Shown here piece after piece: positions 34,438-44,203 of a stretch of DNA of 64,000 bases. A program made the translations under genes and the position numbers. The stretch lies in the NCBI RefSeq assembly GCF_902859805.1, contig NZ_CADIKC010000005.1, positions 248,001 through 312,000 on the forward strand, read 5' to 3'. Each line of letters begins with the position of its first letter. The stretch's first letter is position 1. The DNA is from Paraburkholderia sediminicola. Lineage in GTDB: Bacteria > Pseudomonadota > Gammaproteobacteria > Burkholderiales > Burkholderiaceae. The notes under the pieces were generated by a model, which saw nothing but the letters and a program-made list of their open reading frames with translations, searched no databases and was not told the DNA's origin.

Positions 34438-36278
34438 CAAAGATCGTTCACCTGAAGACGTTGCAGCGTTTTGACCAGAGTGTCGTTGTCCGGTTCGAGC
34501 TTGCGCGCGTCGCGGAAAGCGGCACGAGCCTGATCCTGCGCACCGGTTTTCCACAGCACTTCCCCGAGATGCGCGCCGATTTCGGCGTTCGGCTGGAGGT
34601 CGTACGCTTTGCGCAGCAGCTTGATGGCATCAGACGTATCGCCCATCCGGTACTTGACCCAGCCCACGCTATCCATGATGAACGCGTCGTTTGGCGCCAG
34701 CGCCGAGGCCTTTTCGACCAGTTTGTCTGCTTCGGAGAGGCGCTGATTGCGATCGGCCAGCGAATAGCCGAGCGCGTTATAAGCCTGCGGATTGTCCGGC
34801 TGCGTCTGGATCAGCTTGCGCAATTGCGCTTCCATGACGTCGTAATGGCCGGTTTTTTCGGCGGCCATGGCGTAGTCGTAGGTCAGATCGGGATCGTCCG
34901 GGAAATTCGCGGTGGCTTGCTGCAGGCGTGTTTCCGCTTCCGGATAGCGCTTCGCGTCGAACAGAATAGCCGCGTCGGTGCGCGCGATCAGCGCCTGGTC
35001 GCGCGGATCGGGTGCCTGCAGGTTGGCCAGCAGCTTGCGCGCGTCTTCTGTCTTGCCCTGCTTGGCGAGCAATTGCGCCCGCGTGATCTGCGCCGGCACG
35101 AATTGCTGGCTCGCTGGTGAAACCTTGTTCAGCCAGTCGCTCGCCGCCGCTTCGTTCTTCTGTTCGAGCGACAGTTGCGCAAGATAGATATACGCCTGGC
35201 CCGGATCGGCGCCCGGCGTTTTTTCAGCTTGCTGTGCGTACTGGGTCAGATAGGTCTGCGCGTCAGTGAAATTCTTCTGCTGGATCTTGATCAGCGCGAG
35301 CGCCATCAGCGGCGTGAGGTCAGTCGCGTTGTTCTTGTGCATGATCTCGAACTGCTTCTGCGCGTCGTCCAGACGGTCGCTTGCGAGATACATCTGCGCG
35401 AGCGCAAGACGCGCGTCATGCGATTTCGGATTCTGCTGCACGTATTTCTCGAGCGACGCGATGCCTTCCTTGCGCTCCTCCGGGCCCATCTGCGACAGCA
35501 TTAGCGCGGCCGGCAAATAGTCCGGCTTGAGCGTGAGCGCCTGTTCGAGCGACTTGCGCGCGCCCGGTGCGTCGTCCGAAACGAGTTGCTGGCGCGCGAT
35601 GGCCAGCTGCGCCTCGGGCCGGTTCAGGTCGTTCTTCAGCAGATCCTGCAGCACATGCAAGCCGCCGATCCGGTTCGGACCGCGCGAGAGCAGCAGCTGC
35701 AGCGCCAGAATCGCGCTGCCGCGATTGTCGGCCGGGACTCTCGCGAGTTCACGGGCGAGGATCGGTGCGGCGTCATCAGGCTTGCCGGACAGCACGAGCA
35801 GCGACGCGTCGAGTTGCGCGGCCCGCTCCGAATCCGGCGCATACTGCTGCCACAATTGCGCCGCGGCCAACGCGTCTGACGGGCTTTGCGCAGCCAGTGC
35901 GATTTCCGTGGCGCGTTGCGCCATGCGCGGATCATGCGTGTCGCGCGCGAGCGCGAGATAGGTCTGGTAGGCGGGCGCCGGCTGGTCGCGTTGCAATGCG
36001 ACTTCAGCGGCGAGCACCTGGAATACGATCTGACTGGACAGCGGCACGCCCGGCAGAGACTTCTGGTCTTCTGCCGTTGCCGGGCCGAGCGGGTCCGGCA
36101 GAGTGACGGACGTGTCATCCGAGTCTGGCGACGGGTCCTGCGCGTGCGCGGGCACGGCAGCCAGCGCCCAGACGGCGAGCGCGGCGGCACCGAGCATGCG
36201 GCGAGCGGACACGGCGTGCGGCACGCGGGATGCGCTAGCCGGGCGCTTCGAAAACAGCTTCACGAAGGACAAGTTCAT
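34437..36278 (-). CDS. Tetratricopeptide-repeat exported protein
   Basis: 613 residues with a signal peptide (LAVWALAAVPAHA before QDPSP) and TPR helices over most of its length, for example DAQKQFEIMHKNNATDLTPL, AYIYLAQLSLEQKNEAAAS and PQAYNALGYSLADRNQRLSE. TPRs are protein-docking modules; the gene precedes lolB throughout Burkholderiaceae, suggesting a role in envelope or lipoprotein biogenesis, but no function is established. The ATG at 36278 was preferred because it starts the signal peptide. It diverges from mutM with 87 bp between. Confidence 0.9.
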   Translation of the reverse strand: MNLSFVKLFSKRPASASRVPHAVSARRMLGAAALAVWALAAVPAHAQDPSPDSDDTSVTLPDPLGPATAEDQKSLPGVPLSSQIVFQVLAAEVALQRDQPAPAYQTYLALARDTHDPRMAQRATEIALAAQSPSDALAAAQLWQQYAPDSERAAQLDASLLVLSGKPDDAAPILARELARVPADNRGSAILALQLLLSRGPNRIGGLHVLQDLLKNDLNRPEAQLAIARQQLVSDDAPGARKSLEQALTLKPDYLPAALMLSQMGPEERKEGIASLEKYVQQNPKSHDARLALAQMYLASDRLDDAQKQFEIMHKNNATDLTPLMALALIKIQQKNFTDAQTYLTQYAQQAEKTPGADPGQAYIYLAQLSLEQKNEAAASDWLNKVSPASQQFVPAQITRAQLLAKQGKTEDARKLLANLQAPDPRDQALIARTDAAILFDAKRYPEAETRLQQATANFPDDPDLTYDYAMAAEKTGHYDVMEAQLRKLIQTQPDNPQAYNALGYSLADRNQRLSEADKLVEKASALAPNDAFIMDSVGWVKYRMGDTSDAIKLLRKAYDLQPNAEIGAHLGEVLWKTGAQDQARAAFRDARKLEPDNDTLVKTLQRLQVNDL

Positions 36279-36365
36279 GGAAATCCGTTCAATGTTTCGG
36301 ACGATTGTAACGCGCTCGCTACAATAAGCGCACAACCACTCACGCAAGTTGCAGACCAGTTAGAC

Positions 36366-37196
36366 ATGCCAGAGTTGCCAGAAGTTGAGGTTACCCGAAG
36401 GGGAATCGAACCGTATGTGTCCGGGCGCAAGGTTGAACGCGTCGATGTACGTACGCCCACGCTGCGTTGGCCGATTCCGGCGGACCTTGCGAAAACCTTG
36501 CGTGGCAGCGTGGTGCGCAAGGTCGAACGGCGGGGCAAGTATCTGCTGTTCGAGATCGACGCCGGCTGGTTCATTGTGCATCTGGGCATGACCGGTACGC
36601 TGCGTGTGCTGCGCCATGTGCCGCGTCCGCCCGCTGCGGCGAAACACGATCACATCGACTGGATTTTCGACGAATTCATTTTGCGCTATCGCGACCCGCG
36701 GCGCTTCGGCGCGGTGCTGTGGCACCCGCGCGAAGCCGGCGATGTGCTCGGGCATCCGCTGCTGGCGGGCCTCGGTGTCGAGCCGTTTTCTCCCGCGTTC
36801 TCCGGCGCGTTGATGCACCGGCTCACGCGCGGGCGCAAAGTATCGGTGAAGCAGGCGCTGCTGGCAGGGGAGATCGTGGTCGGCGTGGGTAATATCTACG
36901 CGTCCGAAAGTCTCTTTCGCGCCGGTATCCGGCCCACCACCGCGGCGGGCCGCGTCTCGCTCGTGCGCTACGATCTGCTGGCCGACGCGGTGCGCGTCAC
37001 GCTCGCCGCTGCGATCGAAAAGGGTGGCAGCACGCTGCGCGATTTCGTCGGCAGCGATGGCGAAAGCGGTTACTTCCAGCTCGACTATTTCGTCTATGAT
37101 CGCGCGGGGCTGCCATGCCGCGTGTGTGGAACGCCGATCAAACAGATCGTGCAGGGGCAGCGTTCTACGTATTTCTGTCCCACCTGCCAGCGCTAA
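36366..37196 (+). CDS. mutM: Formamidopyrimidine-DNA glycosylase
   Basis: 276-residue bifunctional glycosylase/AP lyase removing 8-oxoguanine. It begins MPELPEVEVTRRGIEPYV, with the catalytic Pro2 and Glu3, contains KVSVKQALLAGEIVVGVGNIYASE (helix-two-turns-helix), and ends in a zinc finger with CRVC and CPTC. It is followed 7 bp later by mutY, so both parts of the GO repair system are co-transcribed. Confidence 0.98.
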   Translation: MPELPEVEVTRRGIEPYVSGRKVERVDVRTPTLRWPIPADLAKTLRGSVVRKVERRGKYLLFEIDAGWFIVHLGMTGTLRVLRHVPRPPAAAKHDHIDWIFDEFILRYRDPRRFGAVLWHPREAGDVLGHPLLAGLGVEPFSPAFSGALMHRLTRGRKVSVKQALLAGEIVVGVGNIYASESLFRAGIRPTTAAGRVSLVRYDLLADAVRVTLAAAIEKGGSTLRDFVGSDGESGYFQLDYFVYDRAGLPCRVCGTPIKQIVQGQRSTYFCPTCQR

Positions 37197-37203
37197 ATTT
37201 TCG

Positions 37204-38319
37204 ATGCCCTCTCGTATAAGCCCGTCCGCCCCGTCCGCTGCGCCCGTTTTCCCCGTCATGTCTGATTTTTCCGCGCGGCTGATTGCGTGGCAGCGCCAGC
37301 ATGGCCGTCATGACTTGCCATGGCAGAACACGCGCGATCCGTATCGCATCTGGCTGTCGGAAATCATGCTGCAGCAGACGCAGGTATCGACGGTGATTCC
37401 GTACTACGCCAGGTTTCTCGCTCGCTGTCCGGATGTTGCCTCGCTCGCCGCGGCACCGGCAGACGATGTGATGGCGCTGTGGGCCGGCCTCGGCTATTAC
37501 TCGCGCGCACGCAATCTGCATCGCTGCGCGCAGGTGGTCGTCGAGCAACATGGCGGCGCGTTTCCTTCGTCGCCCGACGCGCTCGCGGAATTGCCGGGTA
37601 TCGGCCGCTCGACGGCAGCGGCGATCGCCTCTTTCGCGTTTGGCGCGCGTGCCACGATTCTCGACGGCAATGTGAAGCGCGTGCTGGCGCGCGTGTTCGG
37701 GGTCGAAGGTTTTCCGGGCGAAAAGAAGGTCGAGAATGCAATGTGGACGCTGGCGGAATCGCTGCTGCCGTCCAACGCATCGGACGACGATGTCAGTGCA
37801 TACACGCAAGGTCTGATGGACCTCGGCGCAACGTTGTGCGTGCGCGGCAAGCCGGATTGCCTGCGCTGCCCGTTCGCCGCCGACTGCGTGGCCAATGTGA
37901 GCGGACGTCAGCGCGAACTGCCCACAGCACGGCCGAAGAAGGCTGTGCCGACTCGCCGAACATGGATGCTGGTGCTGCGCGACGGTAACGCGGTGATGCT
38001 GGAAAAGCGCCCGCCCTCGGGCATCTGGGGTGGTCTGTGGAGCCTGCCCGAAGCTGCTGACGAAGCCGCGCTCGCCGAGCGCGCACTTGCCTTCGGTGGC
38101 GACGGAGCGGTCTCACCGCTCGCGCCGCTCACGCACGTCTTCACACATTTCAAGCTGGATATCGAACCGCGGCTCGCTGAACTGGATCGCGGTGTGGGCG
38201 CATTGGCTGCGCTTAACGACGCGGACACCGCATGGGTCGCGTTAAGCGATCTCGATTCGTTCGGTGTGCCCGCGCCGGTGCGCAAACTACTGGATAGTCT
38301 GCAGGGCTCGCTACTCTAG
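37204..38319 (+). CDS. mutY: A/G-specific adenine glycosylase
   Basis: 371 residues. It removes A mispaired with 8-oxoG. The helix-hairpin-helix LAELPGIGRSTAAAIASF, the catalytic Asp in ATILDGNVKRVLARVFG, the EIMLQQTQVSTVIPYY start region and the iron-sulfur pattern C-x6-C-x2-C-x5-C (CVRGKPDCLRCPFAADC) are all present, followed by a MutT-like C-terminal domain. The start is uncertain: ATG 37204 or ATG 37258 (MSDFSARL); neither has a good ribosome site, and coupling to mutM could explain that. Confidence 0.95.
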   Translation: MPSRISPSAPSAAPVFPVMSDFSARLIAWQRQHGRHDLPWQNTRDPYRIWLSEIMLQQTQVSTVIPYYARFLARCPDVASLAAAPADDVMALWAGLGYYSRARNLHRCAQVVVEQHGGAFPSSPDALAELPGIGRSTAAAIASFAFGARATILDGNVKRVLARVFGVEGFPGEKKVENAMWTLAESLLPSNASDDDVSAYTQGLMDLGATLCVRGKPDCLRCPFAADCVANVSGRQRELPTARPKKAVPTRRTWMLVLRDGNAVMLEKRPPSGIWGGLWSLPEAADEAALAERALAFGGDGAVSPLAPLTHVFTHFKLDIEPRLAELDRGVGALAALNDADTAWVALSDLDSFGVPAPVRKLLDSLQGSLL

Positions 38320-38355
38320 CCAGCCGTGAGCCGAAAGAGCCGAAAGCGCATCAAA

Positions 38356-38988
38356 TCAAAGCAGTTGATGCTGCTGCATATAGTGATGGACCACGTCGAT
38401 TCGGGCGCCGGCGTCCTGCAATTCCATCAACTTTTGCCTTGCACGAAGGGCGATCGGCAACACTTCCGCAAGCCGGTTCGACACCCATGACGGATCTTCC
38501 AGCCTGAACGGTTCCGCGAACGGCAGGCTGTCCGGGTCGCGTTCGCGGATCGTTGCGATGATCCGCTCAAGCACTTCTGCGCACGCCCCGAATTTGGCCA
38601 GTTGCTCATTGCCCTCGAGCGGGATGTCTTCTCCGAGTGGCTCCGCCATGCCGACCAGCAGCCCGCTGCTCTCTACGCGATGCGACAGTAGGCGAAAGCG
38701 CCGCGTGCCACGTGCCCGAATCAGCAGCATGCCGAAGGCTTCGACATCGCACTCTTCGATTTCGGCGAGACAGCCAATTGCTTCGGGCACCGAAGGCTCT
38801 TCTTCGCGTGCTACTTCCGCGCCGCTTTTCAGCAGACACACACCGAACGGCGTTTTTTCACGCAGACAATCGCGCGCCATGTCGAGGTAGCGCGCTTCGA
38901 AGATTTTCAGCGGCAGCAGTCCATCGGGAAACAGCACCGTATGCAGCGGAAACAGCGGCACATCGGCAAGCACAGTAGAAGAAGACAT
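38356..38988 (-). CDS. Lon N-terminal (substrate-binding) domain protein
   Basis: 210 residues consisting of the Lon LAN domain only: VPLFPLHTVLFPDGLLPLKIFEARYLDM, TPFGVCLLKSG and GTRRFRLLSHRVESSGLLVGM. There is no ATPase or protease part. Such stand-alone proteins are common and of unknown function. It is the last gene of the minus-strand block, 39 bp after rapZ. Confidence 0.9.
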   Translation of the reverse strand: MSSSTVLADVPLFPLHTVLFPDGLLPLKIFEARYLDMARDCLREKTPFGVCLLKSGAEVAREEEPSVPEAIGCLAEIEECDVEAFGMLLIRARGTRRFRLLSHRVESSGLLVGMAEPLGEDIPLEGNEQLAKFGACAEVLERIIATIRERDPDSLPFAEPFRLEDPSWVSNRLAEVLPIALRARQKLMELQDAGARIDVVHHYMQQHQLL

Positions 38989-39027
38989 GGCGCAACGCTT
39001 CGAGTTGAGGCCGCGCGATGCGGCCGG

Positions 39028-39921
39028 TTAAGCCACTAACTTCGATGATTCGCCGGCATGAACCGGCGCATCGCGGTGCCGCACAATGACATTCGCCGAC
39101 GTTGCGAGACGCGCGGCGAGCGTCTCCGCAATGAATACCGAGCGGTGCTGGCCGCCCGTGCAACCGATCGCGACCGTCAGATAACTGCGGTTGTCGTCAC
39201 GGAAATGCGGCAACCATTTGGCAAGAAATTTTTCGATGTCGTCGATCATTTCATGCACGACCGGCAGCGCGTCGAGAAAATCACGCACCGGTTGGTCGAG
39301 GCCCGTGAGCGGCCGCAATTCATGATCGTAGTACGGGTTCGGCAGCGTGCGTACGTCGAAAACATAATCGGCGTCGAGCGGCACGCCGCGTTTGAAGCCG
39401 AAGGACTCGAACATCAGCACGAGCCCTGCATCTTCCTGCTCGATGAAGCGTTTGACCCATGCACGCAGCACGTTCGCGCGCAGATTGCTGGTGTCGATCT
39501 GATGGCCGAATTCGGCGAGGCCCGCCACGAGTTCGCGTTCGCGTTCGATCGCTTCGGCGAGCGACGTCAACAAGCCGACGTCTGCATCATGCGCCGTGGA
39601 ACCGGACAGCGGGTGGCGGCGACGTGTTTCGGAGAAGCGCTGAATCAGCGACTGCGTGCTTGCGTTCAGGAAGAGTACGCGCACGTCGTGAGCGCGCGAC
39701 AGGTCGCGGATCATCGCGGGCATTTCGTCGAGCGAAGCGCTCGAGCGCGCGTCGATGGCGACCGCGAGGCGTTCCTGGCCGTCGTCGGCGAGATAGTTGG
39801 CCAGTTGCGGCAAAAAACGCGGCGGCAAATTGTCGACGCAGTAATAGCCTGCGTCTTCAAGCGCGTTCAGGGCAACTGATTTGCCGGAGCCGGAAATACC
39901 GGTGATCAGGATTATGCGCAT
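39028..39921 (-). CDS. rapZ: RNase adapter protein RapZ
   Basis: 297-residue P-loop protein: MRIILITGISGSGKSVALNAL, YYCVDNLPPRFLPQL, FGFKRGVPLDADYVFDVRTL and the C-terminal VAIGCTGGQHRSVFIAETLA. In enterobacteria RapZ senses GlcN-6-P and guides small-RNA decay controlling GlmS; the same genetic link to ptsN is kept here. Whether the sRNA targets exist in this organism cannot be seen. Confidence 0.95.
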   Translation of the reverse strand: MRIILITGISGSGKSVALNALEDAGYYCVDNLPPRFLPQLANYLADDGQERLAVAIDARSSASLDEMPAMIRDLSRAHDVRVLFLNASTQSLIQRFSETRRRHPLSGSTAHDADVGLLTSLAEAIERERELVAGLAEFGHQIDTSNLRANVLRAWVKRFIEQEDAGLVLMFESFGFKRGVPLDADYVFDVRTLPNPYYDHELRPLTGLDQPVRDFLDALPVVHEMIDDIEKFLAKWLPHFRDDNRSYLTVAIGCTGGQHRSVFIAETLAARLATSANVIVRHRDAPVHAGESSKLVA

Positions 39922-40032
39922 GGAGTCGTGAAATCCGTACAGTTCATCATAGCATCTGGTCCCCGTGCGCGCGGCGCCTCAGCCTGCCGTTGGCTGCGCA
40001 CGTCACGCAGTGCCGCACAGGGCCGCGCGGAT

Positions 40033-41001
40033 TCAGATCAATTTGCCGGGAAACTGGCTGTCCGGGTCCTGCATGGCCAGACGCTGGCGATCCATGAAGT
40101 CGCGCAGCGTATCGATGCCGCGCAGTTGCAGGATCGTGTTGCGCACGGCCGCTTCGACCAGAACCGCAAGGTTGCGGCCGGCCGCCACCTGGATGGTGAC
40201 TTTGCTGATCGGTAGGCCGAGCACGTCGACGGTTTGGCTTTCCAGCGGCAGCCGCTGGAATTCGCCATCCGGTCGGCGCACCAGTTGCACGATCAGTTTC
40301 AGCTTCATTTTGCGGCGCACCGCGGTTTCACCGAAGATCGTCTTGATGTCGAGCAGGCCGAGACCGCGCACTTCGAGCAGGTTTTGCAGCAGCGGCGGGC
40401 AACGCCCTTCGACAAAATCCGGACCGAGGCGCACAAAATCCACCGCGTCGTCAGCAACAAGGCCGTGGCCGCGGCTGATCAATTCCAACCCAAGTTCGCT
40501 TTTGCCGAGGCCGGAATCGCCGGTGAGCAGCACGCCCATGCCGAGAATGTCGAGAAACACGCCGTGCAGCGTGGCGCGCGGCGCCAGAATGCGCGACATA
40601 TAGAGGCGCAGGCTGTCGATCACCGCGGCGGCGGACATTGGCGTGGTGAAAAGCGGCGTGGACGAGCGCGTGCAGCGCAGCACCAGTTCCGGTGGCGCGG
40701 CGACGCCGCCCGCCACCACCAGAAACGGCGGTTCCAACGCGATCAGCTCGGCCATGTGGCGCGAGCGGTCTTCGTCGGTTTGGCGCTTGTAGTAGTCGAT
40801 TTCGGCGTCGCCGAGCACCTGGATCCGGTTCGGGTGGATCAGGTTCAAGTGGCCGACAAGGTCGGCGCTCGACGTGGCATTGGCGACCGATTCCGAAGAA
40901 AAGCCGCGCTCCCAGCCTTCATGCCCCGTCAGCCAGCTCAACTTCAGCATGGCGGCGTTGTCGTCGAAAATGCTCTGGGCGTTGATGCTGGACGTATCCA
41001 T
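40033..41001 (-). CDS. hprK: HPr kinase/phosphorylase
   Basis: 322 residues. The C-terminal kinase domain has the P-loop GDSGLGKSELGLELISRGHG, the ADDAVDF segment, and EVRGLGLLDIKTIFGETAVR. HprK phosphorylates and dephosphorylates a serine of HPr. Its presence next to ptsN is typical of beta- and alphaproteobacteria, where it tunes the nitrogen PTS. The upstream 139-bp gap from ptsN contains a perfect palindrome CCCGCCTGCAGGCGGG (41084-41099). Confidence 0.95.
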   Translation of the reverse strand: MDTSSINAQSIFDDNAAMLKLSWLTGHEGWERGFSSESVANATSSADLVGHLNLIHPNRIQVLGDAEIDYYKRQTDEDRSRHMAELIALEPPFLVVAGGVAAPPELVLRCTRSSTPLFTTPMSAAAVIDSLRLYMSRILAPRATLHGVFLDILGMGVLLTGDSGLGKSELGLELISRGHGLVADDAVDFVRLGPDFVEGRCPPLLQNLLEVRGLGLLDIKTIFGETAVRRKMKLKLIVQLVRRPDGEFQRLPLESQTVDVLGLPISKVTIQVAAGRNLAVLVEAAVRNTILQLRGIDTLRDFMDRQRLAMQDPDSQFPGKLI

Positions 41002-41140
41002 GAGTCGGTGACTCCCGTGTGGACCGCTTGCTTGGAAAGGATGCGGCCTCGTTAAAGCGGACCGCGCACCTCGCCTGGCTGTACCCGCCTGCAGGCGGGA
41101 AGCCGGGTGAATAGGCGACGTGCGGATAACCGCCGATGCA

Positions 41141-41596
41141 TCAAGGTTGCCACTGAGTGAGCAGGCGATGCAACGATTCGCGGTCTTCTTCCGTGTGCAG
41201 GCGCTCGCGAGCTTCGCGATCGGACAGCAACTGGGCGATTTCCGAGAGAATTTCGAGGTGCTGCTGGGTGGCCTGCTCGGGGACGAGCAGGAAGATCAGC
41301 AGCGAGACCGGCTGACCGTCGGGCGATTCGAAGGGGATGGGTTCGGCAAGACGGACGAATGCGGCGAGCGGCTGCTTCAAGCCTTTGATCCGGCCATGCG
41401 GAATCGCGACGCCTTCACCAAGCCCCGTCGATCCGAGGCGCTCGCGCGCAAACAGATTGTCAGTGACCGTGCTACGGGCGATGCCGTTCTGGTTCTCGAA
41501 GATCAGGCCCGCTTGCTCGAACACGCGTTTCTTGCTGGTGACCGATAGTCCGACGACGACGTTCTCGAGGGGAAGAAATTTGGCTAAACGATTCAT
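41141..41596 (-). CDS. ptsN: Nitrogen-PTS EIIA protein
   Basis: 151-residue EIIA-Ntr. The phosphorylated histidine is His67 in GEGVAIPHGRIKG; also present are RLAKFLPLENVVVGLSVTSKKRVFEQ and LLIFLLVPEQATQQHLEILSEIA. It is a regulatory phosphoprotein, not a sugar transporter, linked to RpoN-dependent and potassium responses. The ATG at 41596 was preferred to an upstream open stretch of 25 codons. Confidence 0.95.
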   Translation of the reverse strand: MNRLAKFLPLENVVVGLSVTSKKRVFEQAGLIFENQNGIARSTVTDNLFARERLGSTGLGEGVAIPHGRIKGLKQPLAAFVRLAEPIPFESPDGQPVSLLIFLLVPEQATQQHLEILSEIAQLLSDREARERLHTEEDRESLHRLLTQWQP

Positions 41597-41867
41597 GTTG
41601 ACAGGCGAAAACGTGGCCTGGGTTCTCCTCGCTGGGGCGTTTGAGTGATGTTCCATTCGTTTGATGCTCACGGCGACGTGCGTTGGAGTCCGAAAGCGCA
41701 GGACTCCGGCCGACCGATTTCCGTTTGAGCTAACTTGACCCCGATGGTAACCGGAACATTATAGAACAGGGTAGCCGCCGATGGTGCGGCGCGCCATCCA
41801 TGCATCATGGGTTTCTTCGCAGGATTGATCCGGCCTGCCCGGCTGCCTGAAAAAGGCGCCCTGAAAC

Positions 41868-41893
41868 GAAAAACCGCCCGATCTCGGGCGGTT
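41868..41893 (-). terminator. Terminator after hpf
   Basis: On the minus strand AACCGCCCGA and TCGGGCGGTT (41884-41893 and 41872-41881) form a 10-bp stem with a 2-base-centred loop followed by TTTT. It separates hpf from ptsN. Confidence 0.85.
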
Positions 41894-41972
41894 TGGCTGG
41901 GGATACGCAAATGCGAGCAAATGCGGGCGAATGAGGAAAACGAAGGAAAGTAAACGGACCTTCTAATCTTCC

Positions 41973-42329
41973 TTATTGCGGCGGCACGTCCAGTATCGGC
42001 GCCGGCTGGTACTTGATCGCATCGTGCTGATGGCCTTGCAGGCGATCCTTGTGGCGTATCACTTGCCGGTCGAGCTTGTCGATCATCAGATCGATCGCAG
42101 CGTAAAGATCGCTGTCACAGCTCTCGACGAAGATATCTTTGCCCTTCAGATGCAGGTTGATTTCAACCTTTTGACGCTTTTCCTTTTCCTTGTGGTTGTC
42201 GACCGAGAGGACCACACTGCCGTCGATGACCTGATCAAAATGTCTTAGCACCCTATCCAGTTTGGTGATCACGTATTCGCGCAACGCAGGCGTTACTTCG
42301 AGGTGGTGTCCACTGATCTGCAGATTCAT
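41973..42329 (-). CDS. hpf: Ribosome hibernation promoting factor
   Basis: 118-residue protein of the HPF/YfiA family: MNLQISGHHLEVTPALREYV, LRHFDQVIDGSVVLSVDNHKE, KVEINLHLKGKDIFVES and DLYAAIDLMIDKLDRQVIRHKD. It is a short form without the dimerising C-terminal domain, and it binds the 30S A/P sites in stationary phase. It lies directly after rpoN, as in many proteobacteria. Confidence 0.95.
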   Translation of the reverse strand: MNLQISGHHLEVTPALREYVITKLDRVLRHFDQVIDGSVVLSVDNHKEKEKRQKVEINLHLKGKDIFVESCDSDLYAAIDLMIDKLDRQVIRHKDRLQGHQHDAIKYQPAPILDVPPQ

Positions 42330-42499
42330 AGTGCTTCTCCAAGCTAGAGGCCGCTTGTTCCGCACGATGACGAAGGTCCGGTCGATCTGTCGGCTTGCCT
42401 GAGTCGCCCCCCGGTGACTGACTTCTGGCAGGTCGCATCGGCCGGCCTGTCCGCCAACTGCGGAGCGGCCGGTAAATGCCCGTCGCGGGAGGCGGCGGG

Positions 42500-44017
42500 C
42501 TACAGAGACTTGCGCAGGTTGACTGCCGGAATCTTGAGGGCCTCGCGATACTTCGCAACGGTACGCCGTGCGACCACGAAGCCCTGTTCCGCCAGCAGTT
42601 CGGCTATGCGGCTGTCTGAAAGAGGAGATTTCGGGTTTTCCGCTCCTATCAGTTGCTTGATAAGCGCGCGAATCGCCGTAGAAGACGCCGCGCCGCCCGT
42701 GTCAGTCGAAACGTGTGATCCGAAGAAGTACTTAAATTCAAGCGTCCCGAATGGGGTCAGCATGTATTTACCGGTTGTCACACGGGAGACAGTTGACTCG
42801 TGTAGGCCCAGCGTATCAGCAATTTCTCGCAAAACCAAGGGGCGCATGGCAATTTCGCCGTGGACAAAAAAGCTCTTTTGACGCTCGACAATGGCCTGCG
42901 CGACCCTGAGGATCGTTTCGAAACGCTGCTGGATATTTTTGATCAGCCAGCGTGCTTCCTGCAGTTGCTGGCGCAACGATCCGCTGCCCGGATCGCCCCG
43001 GTTATTGCGCAGAATATTCGCGTACAGATGGTTGATGCGCAGCTTGGGCACCACCTCTGGATTCAGCTCCGCCTGCCAGCCCTGTGCCGTTTTGCGCACC
43101 ATGATGTCCGGTACGACATAGTCCGCTTCCGCCTTGCCGTAAGCGGCGCCTGGAAACGGCTCGAGCGAGCGGATCAACACGTGCGCATCGCGTAGATCGT
43201 CGTCGTTCGCCTTCAGGTGTTTGCGCAGACGCGTGAAATCGCGCGCCGCGAGCAGTTCCAGATGATGGGCGACGATGTCGAGCGCAAGCGTGCGCGTAGA
43301 CGAGTGTTCGAGCCGCAGCAATTGCAGCTTGAGGCACTCGGACGCGGAGCGCGCGCCGACACCTGCCGGGTCGAAGCTATGCAGCAGCGCAAGCGCGGCG
43401 TTCATTTCGTCCAGATCGACCTCGAGCTCCTCGGGCAGGTCGGTCAGCACTTCCTCGAGCGTAGCGGCGAGATAGCCGTCGTCGTCGAGCGATTCGATCA
43501 GGAAGGTGATCAGCGCGCGGTCGCGCTGGCTCGCCTGGGTGACGCGAAGTTGCGCCATCAGGTGATCGCGCAGCGAGGTGCTCGATTCGTGGATTTGCAG
43601 CGGCGGCAGATCGTCGTCGTCCGAGGCGTTGCCGGAGCGGCCATAGTCGCCGAGATCCCATTGCGACGCGTCGCCGTTGTTGTCGCTCGCGAGGCCGTTG
43701 TACTCGTCGACACCTTGCGGCTCGCCGTTCTCGGCGCGCTCGCTGCTGCTGGTGGACGAAGACGACGTATTGCCGCCCATCTGGTCGGGCGGCGGGGAGG
43801 AATTGGGCGACTGGGCGATCAGTGAGCCGTCCGCTGCCACGCGCAGGGGACTCGCGATCCAGTCGTCCTCATTCTCGAGGAGTGGATTCTGCGAGATCGC
43901 CATTGCGACTTCCTGCTGCAGTTCGAGCGTGGACAGCTGAAGCAGCCGGATGGACTGCTGCAGTTGCGGGGTCAGCGCAAGATGCTGCGATAGGCGGAGT
44001 TGGAGGCTGGCTTTCAT
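42500..44017 (-). CDS. rpoN: RNA polymerase sigma-54 factor
   Basis: 505 residues. The N-terminal Q/L-rich activator region reads MKASLQLRLSQHLALTPQLQ and LLQLSTLELQQEVAMAI; an acidic Ser/Asp-rich region II follows (about 75-135); the C-terminal DNA-binding part ends with the RpoN box ARRTVAKYREALKIP. It requires AAA+ activators to open promoters for nitrogen and motility genes. The ATG at 44017 is the family start; the open stretch upstream is not coding. Confidence 0.97.
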   Translation of the reverse strand: MKASLQLRLSQHLALTPQLQQSIRLLQLSTLELQQEVAMAISQNPLLENEDDWIASPLRVAADGSLIAQSPNSSPPPDQMGGNTSSSSTSSSERAENGEPQGVDEYNGLASDNNGDASQWDLGDYGRSGNASDDDDLPPLQIHESSTSLRDHLMAQLRVTQASQRDRALITFLIESLDDDGYLAATLEEVLTDLPEELEVDLDEMNAALALLHSFDPAGVGARSASECLKLQLLRLEHSSTRTLALDIVAHHLELLAARDFTRLRKHLKANDDDLRDAHVLIRSLEPFPGAAYGKAEADYVVPDIMVRKTAQGWQAELNPEVVPKLRINHLYANILRNNRGDPGSGSLRQQLQEARWLIKNIQQRFETILRVAQAIVERQKSFFVHGEIAMRPLVLREIADTLGLHESTVSRVTTGKYMLTPFGTLEFKYFFGSHVSTDTGGAASSTAIRALIKQLIGAENPKSPLSDSRIAELLAEQGFVVARRTVAKYREALKIPAVNLRKSL

Positions 44018-44203
44018 GGCAAGTTGAGATTCATTGTAGAGAGTTTGCCACGACCGCGATACATTGCGACACCCGCAATTACGCGTGCGCCCGTTTTCCG
44101 GCGGCGTTGGGCGCGGGACGGCCCAGGTCAAAAATGCTGATGTGCGGATGCCGCAAAAGGCCCGGCGGATGCGCGTTCGCACCGCCGGTAATCCCTTGTG
44201 CGC